Assembly (NCBI GenBank): GCA_035772405.1 | Contig: JAYKKM010000337.1 | Coordinates: forward strand, 2,231,501-2,295,500 | DNA length: 64,000 bases | From: Chrysogorgia sp. JL179-B06 | Lineage: Eukaryota > Cnidaria > Anthozoa > Scleralcyonacea > Chrysogorgiidae | Reading direction: 5' to 3' | In this document: one piece after another, positions 11,164 to 24,390 of the stretch | Numbering within the stretch: the stretch's first letter is position 1 | Layout of the letters: each line of letters starts with the position of its first letter | Notes under the pieces: model-generated | What the model saw: only the letters and a program-made list of their open reading frames with translations | Database searches by the model: none | What the model was told of the DNA's origin: nothing | Position numbers and translations under genes: made by a program

Positions 11164-12937
11164 AAACATTATAGACTTGGATTACGTCCGTCTCTTCAAA
11201 CGGTTGGGGGATTCGGGAGCGGCTGATAGATTGTGGAAGAGACGGACTTGTTTGACGATTTTAAATAAACAATCCATGGATTATTTAATAAATAATCCAT
11301 TATTTAATAAATAATCCATGGCTTATTTAATAAACCTCGTAATAAACAATCCATCATGTATTATTTAACCACTCCGGCATTATTTCTAAACAACCCTGCC
11401 TTCATCCATAACTATCAACATTTTCACAAGCGTACAGAATTTATTTACAAATAATCTGTGGATTATCTGTAAATAATCCTGTAAATAATCCATGGATGAT
11501 TTAATAATCCATGGATGATTTAATAATCTCGACATTATTTACAAATAATCCATGGATTGTTTACCTCATATATACGCAAATAAAGGTAACATTAACATAT
11601 TCTGGTCGTAAATAATTTTCCGAAAATTCCAAGAAGCCTGTACCGCTTCCCCCCCCCCCCCCCCCCCCCCGCCCCTACGTTGCTACGACAATACTGTTCA
11701 GGGATCTTACACGCGGCATAAACAAAGATATTTCATTAGAGTACATACCGTGATGGCGTAAACAAAGATTTAATTTCATTAGATTGCATACCGCGATATA
11801 TGTATCAATGAGTCTTTTGTATATATATATTCTTTGTCTCATACAGGAAGTTAATCTATTTCAATCGTTTGTTACCAATACTCAATTAAGAACTTAAGGA
11901 TTCGACATTACGGCTGTAACATATATACAAAAATGAAAGTGATAGTGGATTGGACTAGAATCAAGTTGATAAACCGTTTGAAAACACTGTTGAACGTATT
12001 CGACACTTTTTGGCAGCGCGATAGAAAAGCCATGTAACCATGAACAGATAACAAACAAAGAGAAATTAAGTCTAACAGCTGCAAGTAATGGTTCGAATGC
12101 GAATAGCTTATCCGGTGAAGTCCTATAGGTTATATTAACAATGGTCCTATCCTGTCCATTCAACAGTTATCTGAGAAAAAATAGCATGTAAATATGTTGG
12201 TGAACTAAACTACAGTACGGCAACACTACAAACAATCAATTCGGACGCATGTCAACCAATACCTGATGGTTAAATACCGTTACATATACTCAAACACAAA
12301 ATAAATCGCTGGCTAAAAGTCGATAACTTATTAACCGTGTGCAGAGGCACGCGATTTGGACATTCCTGAACGATTTCCGTGACATGCCAGAGATGCCATG
12401 CCCATGGCCTAAAAAATCTGCCGCGAAAAACAGTTCGCCTATCCGTTATATATATATATATATTCGCTGTTCCGCAGCTTATCAGTGTAGCTCGGTACAA
12501 TCTAGATATGGCAAGAGAACTATTTATACCCAAGCGATTGCCGGTGACAACCGCTCGTGGGACAATAACAGTCAGTTATATATGGTTTTTGTCAAAATAT
12601 TATGCTGGGCTTTGATATTCCTAAGATTACGATTCCCAACTGGTCAATCGATAACTCATATAATAAAGAAACGCTACAACAATGGTTCGGTTGCTGCCTT
12701 TCGGAAATTTCAGCGCATTGAGCGCAAATTGGGGGAAAGGCGAAGCTGTATTTGATATTCCTTACTTACTACGATTCAATTGCCAATCGAAATCTTCGCC
12801 ACTCACTCACCCACTTAGAACTTTAAATATTATTTCACTCGTGTTTTACTCAATATAATGGTTTTTGTCAAAATATCATGCTGGGCTTTGATATTTATCC
12901 TAAGATGACGATTCCCGCATGGTCAATCGATAGCTGA

Positions 12938-12980
<43 letters not shown>

Positions 12981-13440
12981 ACTTTCGCTTCTGCTACTTA
13001 ATTAAGCTTCCGTGTGCAGATGACTAATCGAAGAGTTTTATGAGAGTGGCCACCGTAAGTGTCAAATCTAGCGACAAAACTCCTCATCTTATTCGTATAG
13101 TTTAGTTTAGGTTAGTTTGATAGATCGTTACCTTTTTTTGATGACATGGTGATCTCCAGCAGGGAATGTTATGTCTTCTCTCTATCTCGCACGCACCGCA
13201 GTGACCAGCTTTGTTATAAGGTATGGTAAGCTGCCTAGTGACACGGAACTTTATTCAAATGCCATGCGACTGGCGCTCGTATAGAATGATGTCATTTAAA
13301 AGCTAAATATAACTTCGCGTGCCGAGAATAACCGCAAACGTTACATCCGGAGCGTAGAGTAAGGGTAAGCACGTCATTTATCCTGGTCAGAGGCAAGCAA
13401 TCGTCCGGCTGGACGATCTTTTTAGTGAGGTTATGACATA
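11164..13440. other. Gene-free stretch with small repeats
   Basis: Contains a cluster of ATAATCCATGG-type short repeats (11270-11560), a C homopolymer (about 11650-11672), (AT)n at 12944-12978, and an ~85-bp direct duplication at 12582-12665 and 12858-12943 (TGGTTTTTGTCAAAATAT, ATGCTGGGCTTTGATAT). The 89- to 138-codon frames here match no family I recognise. Confidence 0.6.
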
Positions 13441-13499
13441 ACCAAGGTTAACAACAAGGAAACCGGGTTGCGTCACAAGATGGCAGGAACCTGATAGGA

Positions 13500-14367
<868 letters not shown>

Positions 14368-14929
14368 GCAAGGTCAGCTCGAGTCATTCTGGAAGTTGAT
14401 TCACTAACATCGTCAGACGACTACTCCAACGCATCAACTGTGTGAAACTTCAAGATAGAAGGTGCCTACACAAATGTATTATGATGTTTAAATGTCTTCA
14501 TCAACAGTTGGAGGGCGTTGATGTTGATAATAATAATAATAATAATAATCTTTAATAGCATAGATATTATACATATCAGATGTTACATAAGTGAACATAA
14601 TAAAAATACATGAACATAATAATTTTAAAACAAGAATAAATTATACTTAAAAATCAGCCTATTTACATAACTATTCTTAAAACGCCCAGTTCTTATATTT
14701 GGACGAGTACATGTAGGGTTTCTTAACTTAAGGGATGAATCTTTTACTCTTGGTAGAAGAGATCTTAACGGATGCTGTGACTGAGATTTTATCTTATAAA
14801 AAATCTCTTTTCTCAAGCAAGTCATAAATAGAATAAAGTTTAGATGAATATTTCCTTTTATATGACACCTTTTTAAAAAACGCTGTACTGTAAAAAACAC
14901 TGTACTGATACAACTCGTCAAAAGGATAG

Positions 14930-16250
14930 ACATGATCATAACACACGGAATAGAGAGGATTTCTGTCTTCCTAAACCGAGAACGGAACAACTTCAAACAA
15001 GGACTTTTAGATGTTCAGCTGCCAAACTTTGGAATGGATTACCGCTGAACATTCGTAAAAGTGAAACATTACAAACTTTTAAATCTTTATATTTAAAGAC
15101 ATATTTTGTAGATTATTGGATCATTTTAGAGTATTTGTAAGTGAAACATTATTAGTTTAGTTGGTGTAATATTGTAATTGTCGAATTCAGTACCATATGC
15201 AGGGGCGGATCAAGGGCAGGGCACTTTGGGCCCCGCGCTTTTTTGGCGCCCCGCAGCTTTTTTGGGCTCTTACTAATTTGTGTACCGGAGACGGAAATGC
15301 GCACGAGTAAAATGTTAGTAAACTGCCTTATCTCTAATTGGTTTCATTCATGAATTGAACAATTCCAGGATAAATTACAGTGCAAAATTTCTCTGTCCGG
15401 TATACGAAGTAAGAGCCCTTTTTGTGCCTCGCTGTTTATTTAAAGAGTGAGTGTCAACCGTGACGCATTGCACGCTCGGTCGGCCATTTTTTGAAGCACG
15501 AAATTCCCAGTGAACTGCATCCGTAAATATCTTGTCAATCCTTGATATAAATTATTCATTTTGTCTTTTAATTGAAAGAAGACATACCTTAGAAAGTAAT
15601 TATTTCTATATTTTTCACAAAACTAGACGTTTTCTTGACTTTTGTTTCGAATTATGTCAGCCTTGACTGACGCGAAGCGTGCAAGACCAAGTGACGAGGT
15701 TCAAACAAAAAATCAGATTCCGAGTCGACGTATTTGGATTGTAGATGAATAAGAAAGCCTCTATAGAGTTTTCTGAGAAGACTCGGCGAATTTCCGAAGT
15801 ATTTACCACGTCAAGTTGGCAACGAATCACTTCAAAACACTTCGTTATCGTACGAAAACATAAACACAAAGTACGACGGTTGACACCTCCTGATTCTAAT
15901 TTAATACAACTAATGCAATGAATGACCAAACCAAAGATTACATTACTGTGAGCATTTTTGGGGTTAATTTCTCCCAATTTTCCTAGCGTCCCTCTGACTT
16001 GTTTTCTTTTCTGGGGGGGGGGGGGGGGGTGACAACCGCAAATATGCCAGGGGCCCCGCGCATGCTTGATCCGCCCCTGACTATATGCATGAAGTCATAT
16101 TTGATTATACATAGGCCATTAGGATATAAATAATTTTTGTGTATTATATTTTAGAAATATGAAGGGCCTCCAGGGAGAACAGTGTACCACTGATGGAGTT
16201 ACCCTTCTCAAATAAAGCTTATTATTTAATATTATTATTATTATTATTAC
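14930..16250 (+). mobile_element. LINE 3' end, interrupted by a hAT MITE
   Basis: The + strand encodes HNTRNREDFCLPKP, then CSAAKLWNGLPLNIRKSETL (reverse transcriptase C-terminus), stopping near 15140. The 3' UTR is cut at 15199 and resumes at 16088 (GGCCTCCAGGGAGAACAGTG, CAAATAAAG), ending in (ATT)n at about 16230-16250. Confidence 0.75.
15200..16079. mobile_element. hAT-type non-autonomous element with 8-bp target duplication
   Basis: Terminal inverted repeats CAGGGGCGGATCAAG and CTTGATCCGCCCCTG. The flanking 8-mers are ACCATATG (15192-15199) and ACTATATG (16080-16087), one mismatch, as expected of hAT. It is 880 bp with no transposase frame. A G homopolymer lies at 16014-16029. Confidence 0.85.
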
Positions 16251-16644
16251 ATCTCGTCATTAGTACATTGGTACGCGAAGTATTCATCGAAGTAATCATC
16301 GCCCACCACCCCGCCCTTTAGTCAACGGTCCAAATGGTAAGTTTGTTTTCTTTTCCACCAAATTTTTGGTGTGATTGGTGCGCGAGGGGGTGGTCAATTC
16401 AAGATGTCACCGCGACTCGTTTCAGGCTTCCCCCTCGCTCAACAGCTTGCACGTAGTTGTTAATTAGTATTAAGGTTAGTACTAGGATTTTTACCTAGCT
16501 TTCCTGTATCACGGGGGTTTTAACCCCCCGCCCAATGGGTTTTCTTTTTTGGCATAATATAGGCATCTCTCGCGGATACTAAAAAAGATCGTCCAGAAGA
16601 CGATTGCTTGCCGCTGACCGGGATAAATGGCGTGCTCACCCTCC

Positions 16645-16735
16645 CTCTAGGGTCTTACCTCCGCTACCCAATCGCCCCCCCCCCCCCCCCCCCCCAGCGG
16701 AGGTAAGACCCTGGGTACGAGGTTGCGTTACCCCA
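16645..16735. repeat. Hairpin repeat with C homopolymer
   Basis: GGGTCTTACCTCCGCT and AGCGGAGGTAAGACCC face each other across a run of about 20 C, followed by GGTACGAGGTTG. Related hairpins lie at 23175-23257. Confidence 0.6.
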
Positions 16736-16823
16736 TGTATAGCGGCTGATTTCCAGTCCACGGTTTTTCACCCGTACGTAGACAGTTGAATGTGGTTCAA
16801 CTCATGGTGTTTATGGGCTGACG

Positions 16824-16859
16824 ATATACATATACATATACATATACACACAGAAATAG

Positions 16860-16908
<49 letters not shown>

Positions 16909-16919
16909 CACAGAAATAG

Positions 16920-16950
<31 letters not shown>

Positions 16951-16955
16951 CAAAC
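16824..16955. repeat. (TATACA)n microsatellite
   Basis: ATACAT hexamers interrupted by two identical CACACAGAAATAGA segments. Confidence 0.9.
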
Positions 16956-16985
16956 ATATACATAATTATACATCTCTTTCACAAT

Positions 16986-17148
16986 GACCCAAATTAAATA
17001 TTCTTTTATATTCATTTAAATTAGCCTTTCTGACCTCGTTCGTGTGTCTGTAATTCCAAAGAATCTTTGCTTTGTAACGAGGTCAGAAAGGCTAATTTGC
17101 ATGTATATAAAAGAATATTTAGACTGGCCGCCATTATGAAAGAGGTCT
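16986..17148. mobile_element. Palindromic MITE, family B
   Basis: AAATTAAATATTCTTTTATA and TTAGCCTTTCTGACCTCGTT face their complements around GTGTGTCTGTAATTCCAAAG. It ends GCCGCCATTATGAAAGAGGTC. Other copies: 48636-48811, 49940-50383 (interrupted), 54568-54750, 54826-54990. Confidence 0.8.
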
Positions 17149-17492
17149 ATAGTACTATACACACATAAGTTGAAACTATTAATCAAAGTTAAAAATCTAA
17201 ATACTAATCTTCGACTGTGATCTGTCAGCCTTGGTGAGATCGTGCCATACATCTGAATATTCATTGCACGAATGGCTTATGATATGAGAATATTCAAAAT
17301 AAAACATCGGAAATTGAAGCGGGGGAAATACATTATGAATGACGGGGATGTTTATGGAGTCATGGCACTCGACGCTGGACAAAGACGCCTTATATGAAAG
17401 AAAGCAATTTCCTAGGTGTCGTACCTTTGCTCAAGACTCAGGAAATTAGTTTTATCACTTTATGTAAATATAGCAAACAAAATTAGTATTTA

Positions 17493-18008
17493 GGGAGCGA
17501 TCTTTATTTATGGTGGGGGCCGAAGAGAAAATGGTTCGTAACTAAAAATTCTACGACCTAAATGGTTGGATAAAAAAGTCACTTCTCTGAAGCGTTCATG
17601 GGAAGCAACATTTTCATGACTATTTACATAAACAATTAAGAGTTCATCATTTAAAATTGGAATCTCATCATTAGTCCTCCTTAGTCATCATTGCACATTA
17701 GCTTTTGTTATTGTATTCCTCTCGTTGTTTTCCTTGGATTCCTGCTCTGTATAGGGAGATAATAATCTGAAATCTGATTATGATCTGTCTGTATCATTTG
17801 GGTTTGTTATTAAAACTTGTATCGATGATATGCTGGGAATTGGGCTTTATCTAACTTTTTTCTTCTTGGGTTGGGTAAAAGATTTTCTTTACTCATAAAT
17901 GGTTAGGACGGTTAAATTTCTGATCTTAAGTTGGTTGGGTAAGAGATTTTTTCAGTACCACATCTATTTCTCTTCAGCCCCCACCCTAACCATAATGATG
18001 ACCGTCCC
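17493..18008. mobile_element. Non-autonomous DNA element, family D
   Basis: Ends GGGAGCGATCTTTATTTATG and CATAATGATGACCGTCCC, with inner GGGGGCCGAAGAGAAAATGG and its near complement. Internally related to 5162-5535. Confidence 0.75.
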
Positions 18009-18414
18009 TGAGATTTTTAACTTAGATTAGTATCAACCTATTTTTTTAAATGACATATTATGGACACTGATCGCCTTTTAGCATGCATATACATACATAA
18101 GTACATGTTTATGTACTATAGTCTATAAGTACATTTCGTTTTGTCAGGAGTTCTGACAAAGGTGTCTGAGATTTTATTGTTTCCTGAGGCTAAGTGATTT
18201 TCTATGATAGTATTTGGGAACTTTGAAGAGAGCAGGCTTATTGCTGACCAATATCAATATATATACCACCTTTTCACTTTGCTATATATTCAAAACACTG
18301 TCTACGCAGCACTCTATACTTACATGTTCTAAGGATTTATAGTGAAGGAAAATTTCGAGTGTTGGAATATATACATTTTAAGACCAAACCGGGACCAGTT
18401 GCGAAAAATGCAAC

Positions 18415-18495
18415 TTCAAGGCCTTCCGGCTGGAATTGAACCCGCGACACTGTGATGCTAGTGCAATGCTCTGACCATGCACTGAGCTACGGAAG
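18415..18495 (-). repeat. tRNA-like sequence (SINE head or tRNA pseudogene)
   Basis: The minus strand reads CTTCCGTAGCTCAGTGCATG...GGGTTCAATTCC...CGGAAG. It has recognisable A and B boxes and a pairing acceptor stem, but the anticodon arm is irregular, so I do not call a functional tRNA. Confidence 0.5.
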
Positions 18496-20324
18496 CTGTT
18501 GCCGAGAGCCTAGTCACGATATATATATACGATATACATGTATATATATATGTATATATATTATTACAATAATGACTGAAAATGCAAGTTCAGCCTTGAC
18601 ATAACATTTTCAGTTCGTATTACCTCGCGCCAATAACACGTGAAAAAGAAGCCAACAAACCCCACGGATAGTTAGAATATTATTGTTTATACTTTGCAGG
18701 TGATGCAGTTAGCACAGTAGGAGGTGTCATTGTCAATGTCGTACGAGAGCATGCCCTTGATGTGACGGTACTAATCTTGGCACCGGAAAACATTAGACGT
18801 AATTAATATGAATGAAGATGGGTATAAAATGCGCTCTTGTTTTAGACATACTACATCCAGACTGCGAGCTGCCAAGAGAGATTGGAAGGGATTATTGCAA
18901 CAGAAACTGCTAGACTTTCAGGAAATTTCAACATTGCCAGTAAGCGACGTTTTGTATAATCACTTCTCCGGAATATTATTTATCGGAGCTTTAGGTGAAT
19001 TGAGGTTGGGTATCAAAAGATAACAGGTCGTTTAACACAAGTCATTGTCAACCGAGCCATTGTTTCATGGGCATTAAGGTGCTAAACCGAGTGTACATAA
19101 TAGCAAAATCATTTGACTTCATTTGAATTATGTTGGACTGCATGAGAAGTGAAGCGAGCCATGGGGATTAAATACTGGGGATGTATATGGTAATATATGC
19201 ATGTTCCTGAGCAGAGAACTGCACGGTTAGCGATCTGTGGTATATTCTCCACGTATATACATATATATATATATATATATGCAGCATGTTTCTGTTGTAT
19301 ATAGATATATAGGCTCCACATGTCTGTGGGTTTTTGTAAATCTTAGACAGAAAATTGTAAATAGCTTATTTCGCCTTGGATATTGTGAGTTGTGAAGGAA
19401 GCTCGTTTGATTTTAAAACAACAAGATATTAGTATATATACATGAAAATATAACTGGTAAAGATATTAGCGGCAATATGCTTGTTCGATTCCAAGATAGG
19501 ACTCGGAGATTGGAAGGCTGCATGCGCATGTCTATGAGTCACAGATATATTAGTAAGTTACCACAAAGATTGAAAAGTATAATTTATAGAACAACGGAGT
19601 ATAATTGCTTCTACTTTATGTTACATATATACATCGCTGCAGTGAATGTGGGAGAGGTTGGACCGTTGGAGACTAGTAGACAAACCTTTACATGGATAAT
19701 CGTCAAGTTCAAATCCCCAGAAAATGTTGAGTTCCGGTTAGGATTTTTGTTCCTGTAGAGTTTCTGAATCACCTTAGAAACAACCTTGATACTATGACGT
19801 AATCTGTTGTCGCTCTATAGGCTATTTTCAGTGTTGTGTATATTTAGCCCTACGTCAATATCAGAGTATTTTTTGCAGTTCCAAGCACAACAGCGTTGCG
19901 TGGGAGAGAAGACGATTTGACAACTGCTGCAGTTTCCGAGAGACTACAAAAAGACTTAATTAAGTAGCATAAATCGTCTCAAGTTTACCTAGGAATAGTT
20001 TATAGCGACAAGTTTTAAATGGGATTAGGTTAATCTTATCCTGCAGGAACACACTCTTTAAAACATTTGTTTCAACGGAATCACAGGAATTATGTCGAGA
20101 TTATATATATCAGAAAGTCCCCGGCTCCTTCAGATTGGCGTATGCCCAAACACAAATGGTGGTTTGAAGGCGACGTTAACTCGCAGATAGGATGGGAGCT
20201 GTTCCTTAAGATTCATTACAATACTGATAATGATTTTAGCAGTACTGAAGTGTTTGGGGAGTAATAAAACAAGCTTCAAGTATTAAATATGGTAGTCGAA
20301 TGATAAAAACATTTATTGCAAAGT

Positions 20325-20550
20325 GAAAAGGTGGTAAACTACTAAGATTTTTAGTAACGAAATACTGATGTTTCGAGTGGAGTTTTCACCAGAGTAAGAC
20401 TTACTGTGGTTGGTCTTAATCTGATGAAGGTCTCCGCTCGAAACGTCACTATTTCATTCCTACTATTTCATTCCTAAAAATCTTGGCAGTTTACCACCTT
20501 TTCTCTTTGTTAAATATCCAAGACACTGTCTACGCAGCACTCTACTTTGT
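20325..20550. repeat. Palindromic repeat with hammerhead-like core
   Basis: Inverted halves AAAAGGTGGTAAACT / AGTTTACCACCTTTT. The + strand has CTGATGA (20421), an imperfect stem II, and GAAACGTC (20440-20447). The end motif CTACGCAGCACTCTACTTT recurs near 18300 and 46365. Confidence 0.65.
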
Positions 20551-20937
20551 TAAAAATATTTATTGCAGTTTTAACCACCATCGCTATCCGACATGTAAAA
20601 CTCTTTATTAACTCACTAAATGAGTATTCAGACTAGAGCTACCGACGAATTAAAGTAAAGTGTGACAGGAAAATGGCTTATAAGATTTATAAATGCCTTT
20701 GCCAAACGAATCATAAAACGGAAGTGAGTTTAATGTGGTATGAGGATATGTGAGTCAAGTCTATTATAAGTAGAGCGAAGCTCGATAACGAAAGTCGACA
20801 ATATATAGTTGTTATTCCTGTTCCTGTTCCAACACTGTTGAACATTGTGTAAACATGTGTGAGGTGAAACTTGAGGAAGGATGGTTATAATTATGACATA
20901 AAAATAAGGAAATAATATAGAAATGAAAATCATCTGA

Positions 20938-21115
20938 AAAGGTTGGTGTACTGCCGAAATAGCGTGTAAGTAGTCTAACGTTTCGAGCGAAGGCCCTTCG
21001 TCAAAGAGGGTGAAACGTGACTCTCATGACGAAAGATATTTGCTCGAAACGTTAGACAACTTACATTTGGCAGTACACCAACCTTTTTAGATATTTGATT
21101 TGTATTTCTACACTG
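20938..21115. repeat. GAAACGTT-type repeat, two inverted copies
   Basis: AGGTTGGTGTACTGCCGAAA and its complement border a palindrome. Each arm carries a TGACGA...GCTCGAAACGTTAGAC hammerhead-like core, which is degraded in the right arm. Confidence 0.65.
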
Positions 21116-21401
21116 CCTACGCAACATGTTTTATGACTCAATATAGCAATGACTTGTTTTGACAAAGCAACTGGTGTTGACGCATTAGCATGCAATATGT
21201 TTTACATTGTCAGCTGGGCGAAACCTTAAGGCTTAGGCTTTTAGCCAAATAAAACAGTTGTGGACTGAAGATTGTTAGTAACGGAAGTGGCTCAAAACAA
21301 AGAACTTTGTATAATATAACCCTTAATTCAGGTTTCAGTATATACAGCGAGCAAAGCAGTACATCTTGCTGACCATTCTGCATTTTGTATCTTTTCAGGA
21401 T

Positions 21402-22001
21402 ATGGGTTTCAGTGCACAAGAGATTGTTATCGTCGGGGATGGTATGTGTGGAAAGACATCTGTCCTTCAAGTGTTACTGAACAACCGTTACCCTGTCTCG
21501 TATGTACCGACGGTTTGCGAAAACTACACTACCACTATGAACATCAAAGGCAAAAACATTCCATTGTGCATGTGGGATACCGCTGTCCAAGAAGACTTCG
21601 CGGTTTTCCGACCGTTGTTGTATCGGAGGGCTTCGGTGTTCATCGTCATGTACTCGGTTGACCGACCGGAGTCGCTGGAAAACGTGTACGAGCGATGGGT
21701 ACCAGAAGTAAGGCAGTATAATAAGGAGGCACCGATTATTTTAGTGGCAACGAAAACCGACCTTCGTCACGACTCGTCGACGATCGCGCGGCTCTCGGAG
21801 GACGATCTCGTGCCGATAAGCACGACGGAGGGGAAAACAATGGCGAGGAAGATAAACGCGTTTTCTTACACGGAGTGTTCAGCGCTCGCGAACAGAGGTG
21901 TGAGGGAGGTACTCAAGAAGGCCATTGATGCTGTGCAGGTGAAGAAACAGAAAAGAACTGTAAGAAGGCTAGCAAGAAGTTGCGTGACAGTTTTACAGTG
22001 A
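21402..22001 (+). CDS. Divergent Rho-family GTPase with switch II Gly60 replaced by Val
   Basis: A 199-residue Rho-like protein. ATG at 21402 follows a good acceptor (CTTTTCAG, ending 21398), so the upstream intron is probably in the 5' UTR. The start gives MGFSAQEIVIVGDG, the normal Rho distance to the P-loop. Motifs are GDGMCGKTS, PTVC in switch I, WDTAVQEDF in switch II, RWVPEVRQY, TKTD and ECSAL. The DxxG glycine that contacts the gamma phosphate (Gly60) is Val. Position 56 is Trp as in Rac/Rho. In Ras-family proteins, Gly60 mutants bind nucleotide but fail to switch and can sequester exchange factors. The tail is strongly basic (KKQKRTVRRLAR), but it ends SCVTVLQ, so the cysteine is six residues from the end and no standard CAAX box is present. 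A 464-bp palindromic MITE begins 128 bases after the stop. Confidence 0.9.
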   Translation: MGFSAQEIVIVGDGMCGKTSVLQVLLNNRYPVSYVPTVCENYTTTMNIKGKNIPLCMWDTAVQEDFAVFRPLLYRRASVFIVMYSVDRPESLENVYERWVPEVRQYNKEAPIILVATKTDLRHDSSTIARLSEDDLVPISTTEGKTMARKINAFSYTECSALANRGVREVLKKAIDAVQVKKQKRTVRRLARSCVTVLQ

Positions 22002-22128
22002 AGGACACTTAGACAAACGAGGTGATATATCACAAAGAAAGAGGAAAAGGAATCCTTAATGTGTAAGAACAATGAGACGGAAGTTTTACGAGAGCTCGAG
22101 TGGCAATTAACACATCAATTGACTGCCA

Positions 22129-22592
22129 TTAAAGTGCCCCTGACATCAACATTTTTTATTGTCTTATTTGCAAGAACTTTTAAAATGATAAAGTAACTTA
22201 TTTTGAAGATTTTCGTTTCTTCGCCTTCTTTTTTAGATATATCACTTTGTTATATACTTTGTTATATATGTCTGGAATTTACGTCACACATGCATAATGA
22301 CTTATCAGAGAATGTTATATATCTTTGCGTTCATCAAATAAAAACACTAAAGTGTGAATAACACGTGTGCGTGTTTCTCCCACAACACCAAACTTCTCGA
22401 TTTTAAAGGATTTCGTTCGAGAATGAAAGAGATACACACATTTCTCCAATAAGAAATTCCGGACATTTGCATATCAAACAAACTGATATATCTAAAAAAG
22501 AAAGCGAAGAAACGAAAATCTTCAAAAGAAGTTACTTTATCATTCTAAAAGTTCTTCCAAATAAGACAATAAAATTTTTTTGGGCACTTTAA
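22129..22592. mobile_element. Palindromic MITE, family C
   Basis: Ends TTAAAGTGCCCC and GGGCACTTTAA. Arms of about 170 bp include GATAAAGTAACTT...TTTTGAAGATTTTCGTTTCTT and the complement. A second copy is at 40882-41363. It begins 128 bases past the third Rho gene, and the first AATAAA downstream of that gene lies inside it. Confidence 0.85.
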
Positions 22593-22805
22593 ACTGTTCA
22601 ATGCTATAACCTCACAACACGAAGCTTACAAAGACCTCTCTTAGTTGTTAAATGACAATGGATATCGTTGTACTGGAACGGGCATTTATAGAGACGGAAC
22701 TATTAAAAGAAGAATTAAAGACTTATTTACTATTGAGTGTGATTATCTGTATGAGAAAGTATATGCCTGAGATTTTCAAATATTAAAATCAAGTATTTAA
22801 AGTCT

Positions 22806-22995
22806 GAAAGTGAAAACGCGCATTTATTTCTGTGTTCCGACATTTATTTCTGTGTTTCGACGTTTATTTCGGTGTTCCGACGTTTATTTCGATGTTCCGA
22901 CATTTATTTCTGTGTTCCGACATTTATTTCGATGTTCCGACATTTATTGCGATGTTCCGACATTTATTTCGATGTCTCGACATTTTACTTCTGTG
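22806..22995. repeat. 20-bp tandem repeat, about nine units
   Basis: Unit CGACATTTATTTCTGTGTTC with C/T and GA/TG variants. Confidence 0.85.
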
Positions 22996-23167
22996 CTTCG
23001 ATACTTATATATATATATAAAGACAAGCTTGAGTTACTTCATTGAACTTTAATCACTACAAAATTGTTTCGTATGAGAAGGGTTCTTTTGTCGCAATGGA
23101 AAAAATATGCGTTTTATTTATTCGTGAAGATTTATATCAAGATTAGAAAATGTGGTTTAAACTGCTA

Positions 23168-23310
23168 TAGCCTGCGCAACCTCGTTCCCAGGGCCTTATC
23201 TGCGCTCCCCGCCTGCCCCCGCGCGGGGTGCGGAGATAAGGCCCTGGGAACGAGGTTGTAGCCTGCGTCCTTTATATCGGGTTTCCAAAGGCCAGGTGCG
23301 ACGCAGGCTA
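23168..23310. repeat. GC-rich hairpin repeat
   Basis: CAACCTCGTTCCCAGGGCCT pairs with AGGCCCTGGGAACGAGGTTG around GCGCTCCCCGC/GCGCGGGG. It is flanked by TAGCCTGCG-type repeats. Confidence 0.75.
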
Positions 23311-23445
23311 AAACTGTTACTACCATTTTTAGTAAATGGAACATGAGAAAAATATATAAATCTCAAAAGCCAATTCATTTCTGAAAATAATTTGAGAATG
23401 CTATGCATAATCAACACATGCAGCATCTGGCTTTGTTTCTTGTTT

Positions 23446-24226
23446 CTCCAGTCAAAATGTAGTTCATATGAAAGATCTTACTAACTTTAATTTATTTCCA
23501 AAGTTTTGCCATTCCTACAATTAAGTTAAGGTGATATTCTAAATCATGAGAAATTGCATTTTTTCCCCATAAAAGGTTTTGTAATGCAGATCTGAGCTTT
23601 ATTTTGGTTCATTGCATAGCTCTAGCGGTGGTCTTGATTATTGAAACGTTTCACACTTGTAGCATTTGTATATCTAGAGAAATTGTGTTTATGATAAGCG
23701 GTAGATTTTATGCAAATTAGTTTTCTGGATTTATTGGAAACACGATTTCTCCACTCAGGTAAACTTTGAGGGTGTAAAACCTTTCAGTAAGCAAGACCAT
23801 CACGAGAGCTATGCAATGAACCACGATGAAGCTCAGATCTGCATTACAAACATTACAAACAGACTACAGATATCGAGCCATCTTAATAGAGTGTGTCCAA
23901 TTTCGACGCCATATTTGTTTCGTAAATATGACGTCACTGAGTACTTCTATCTCGTATTATGCCTAAGAAGCTGCTCTACTTTCCCACATGAGAACACTTA
24001 AACAGCTATCACTATGTGATCGCCATCAAAACAACTCCACTGCCGATAAAGAAACACTCGACGACGTCATATTTTTAAAACAAATATGGCGTCAAAATCC
24101 TCAAATTTCCAACTTCAACTAGCCATATCTTCTTAACTAAATTGATAGGAATGCTGAAACTTTGGAAATAAAATAAAGTCAGTAAGATCTTTCATATGAA
24201 CTACATTTGTATTTTGGCTGGAGTAA
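23446..24226. mobile_element. Foldback element, family F
   Basis: Outer arms AGTTCATATGAAAGATCTTACT...TTTCCAAAGTTT (from 23460) and the complement (ending 24210). Inner arms GTAATGCAGATCTGAGCTT / AAGCTCAGATCTGCATTAC and CATTGCATAGCTCT / AGAGCTATGCAATG. No ORF. Confidence 0.75.
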
Positions 24227-24390
24227 CCCGTTAGCATAGCACACACTAAGTTATGTCACTCCTTGGTGCAATATATAACACACCTATAGGAAGAGATGTT
24301 TTACCCGGATCTTGTTCCACTTTGTTATTAATCATAGTACTTTTGTGTATGCCTACCAAGCCACAAACATTAACTAGGAGAGACATGGAT

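Larger units (their letters stand above)
18500..21360. other. Gene-free stretch
   Basis: No gene is supported. An open frame at 18702-18806 behind an acceptor-like TTTGCAG (DAVSTVGGVIVNVVREHA) is unrecognised and probably chance. (TA)n tracts lie near 18540 and 19257-19280. Palindromic repeats are listed separately. Confidence 0.5.

Noticed and set aside
18415..18495. Functional tRNA gene
   Set aside because: A and B boxes are present, but the anticodon stem and loop are irregular.
18702..18806. Isolated exon after TTTGCAG
   Set aside because: Acceptor-like site and 35 open codons, but no recognisable homology or partner exons.
22810..23052. Protein with FRHLFRCSD repeats
   Set aside because: Product of the 20-bp tandem repeat, which shifts frame each unit.
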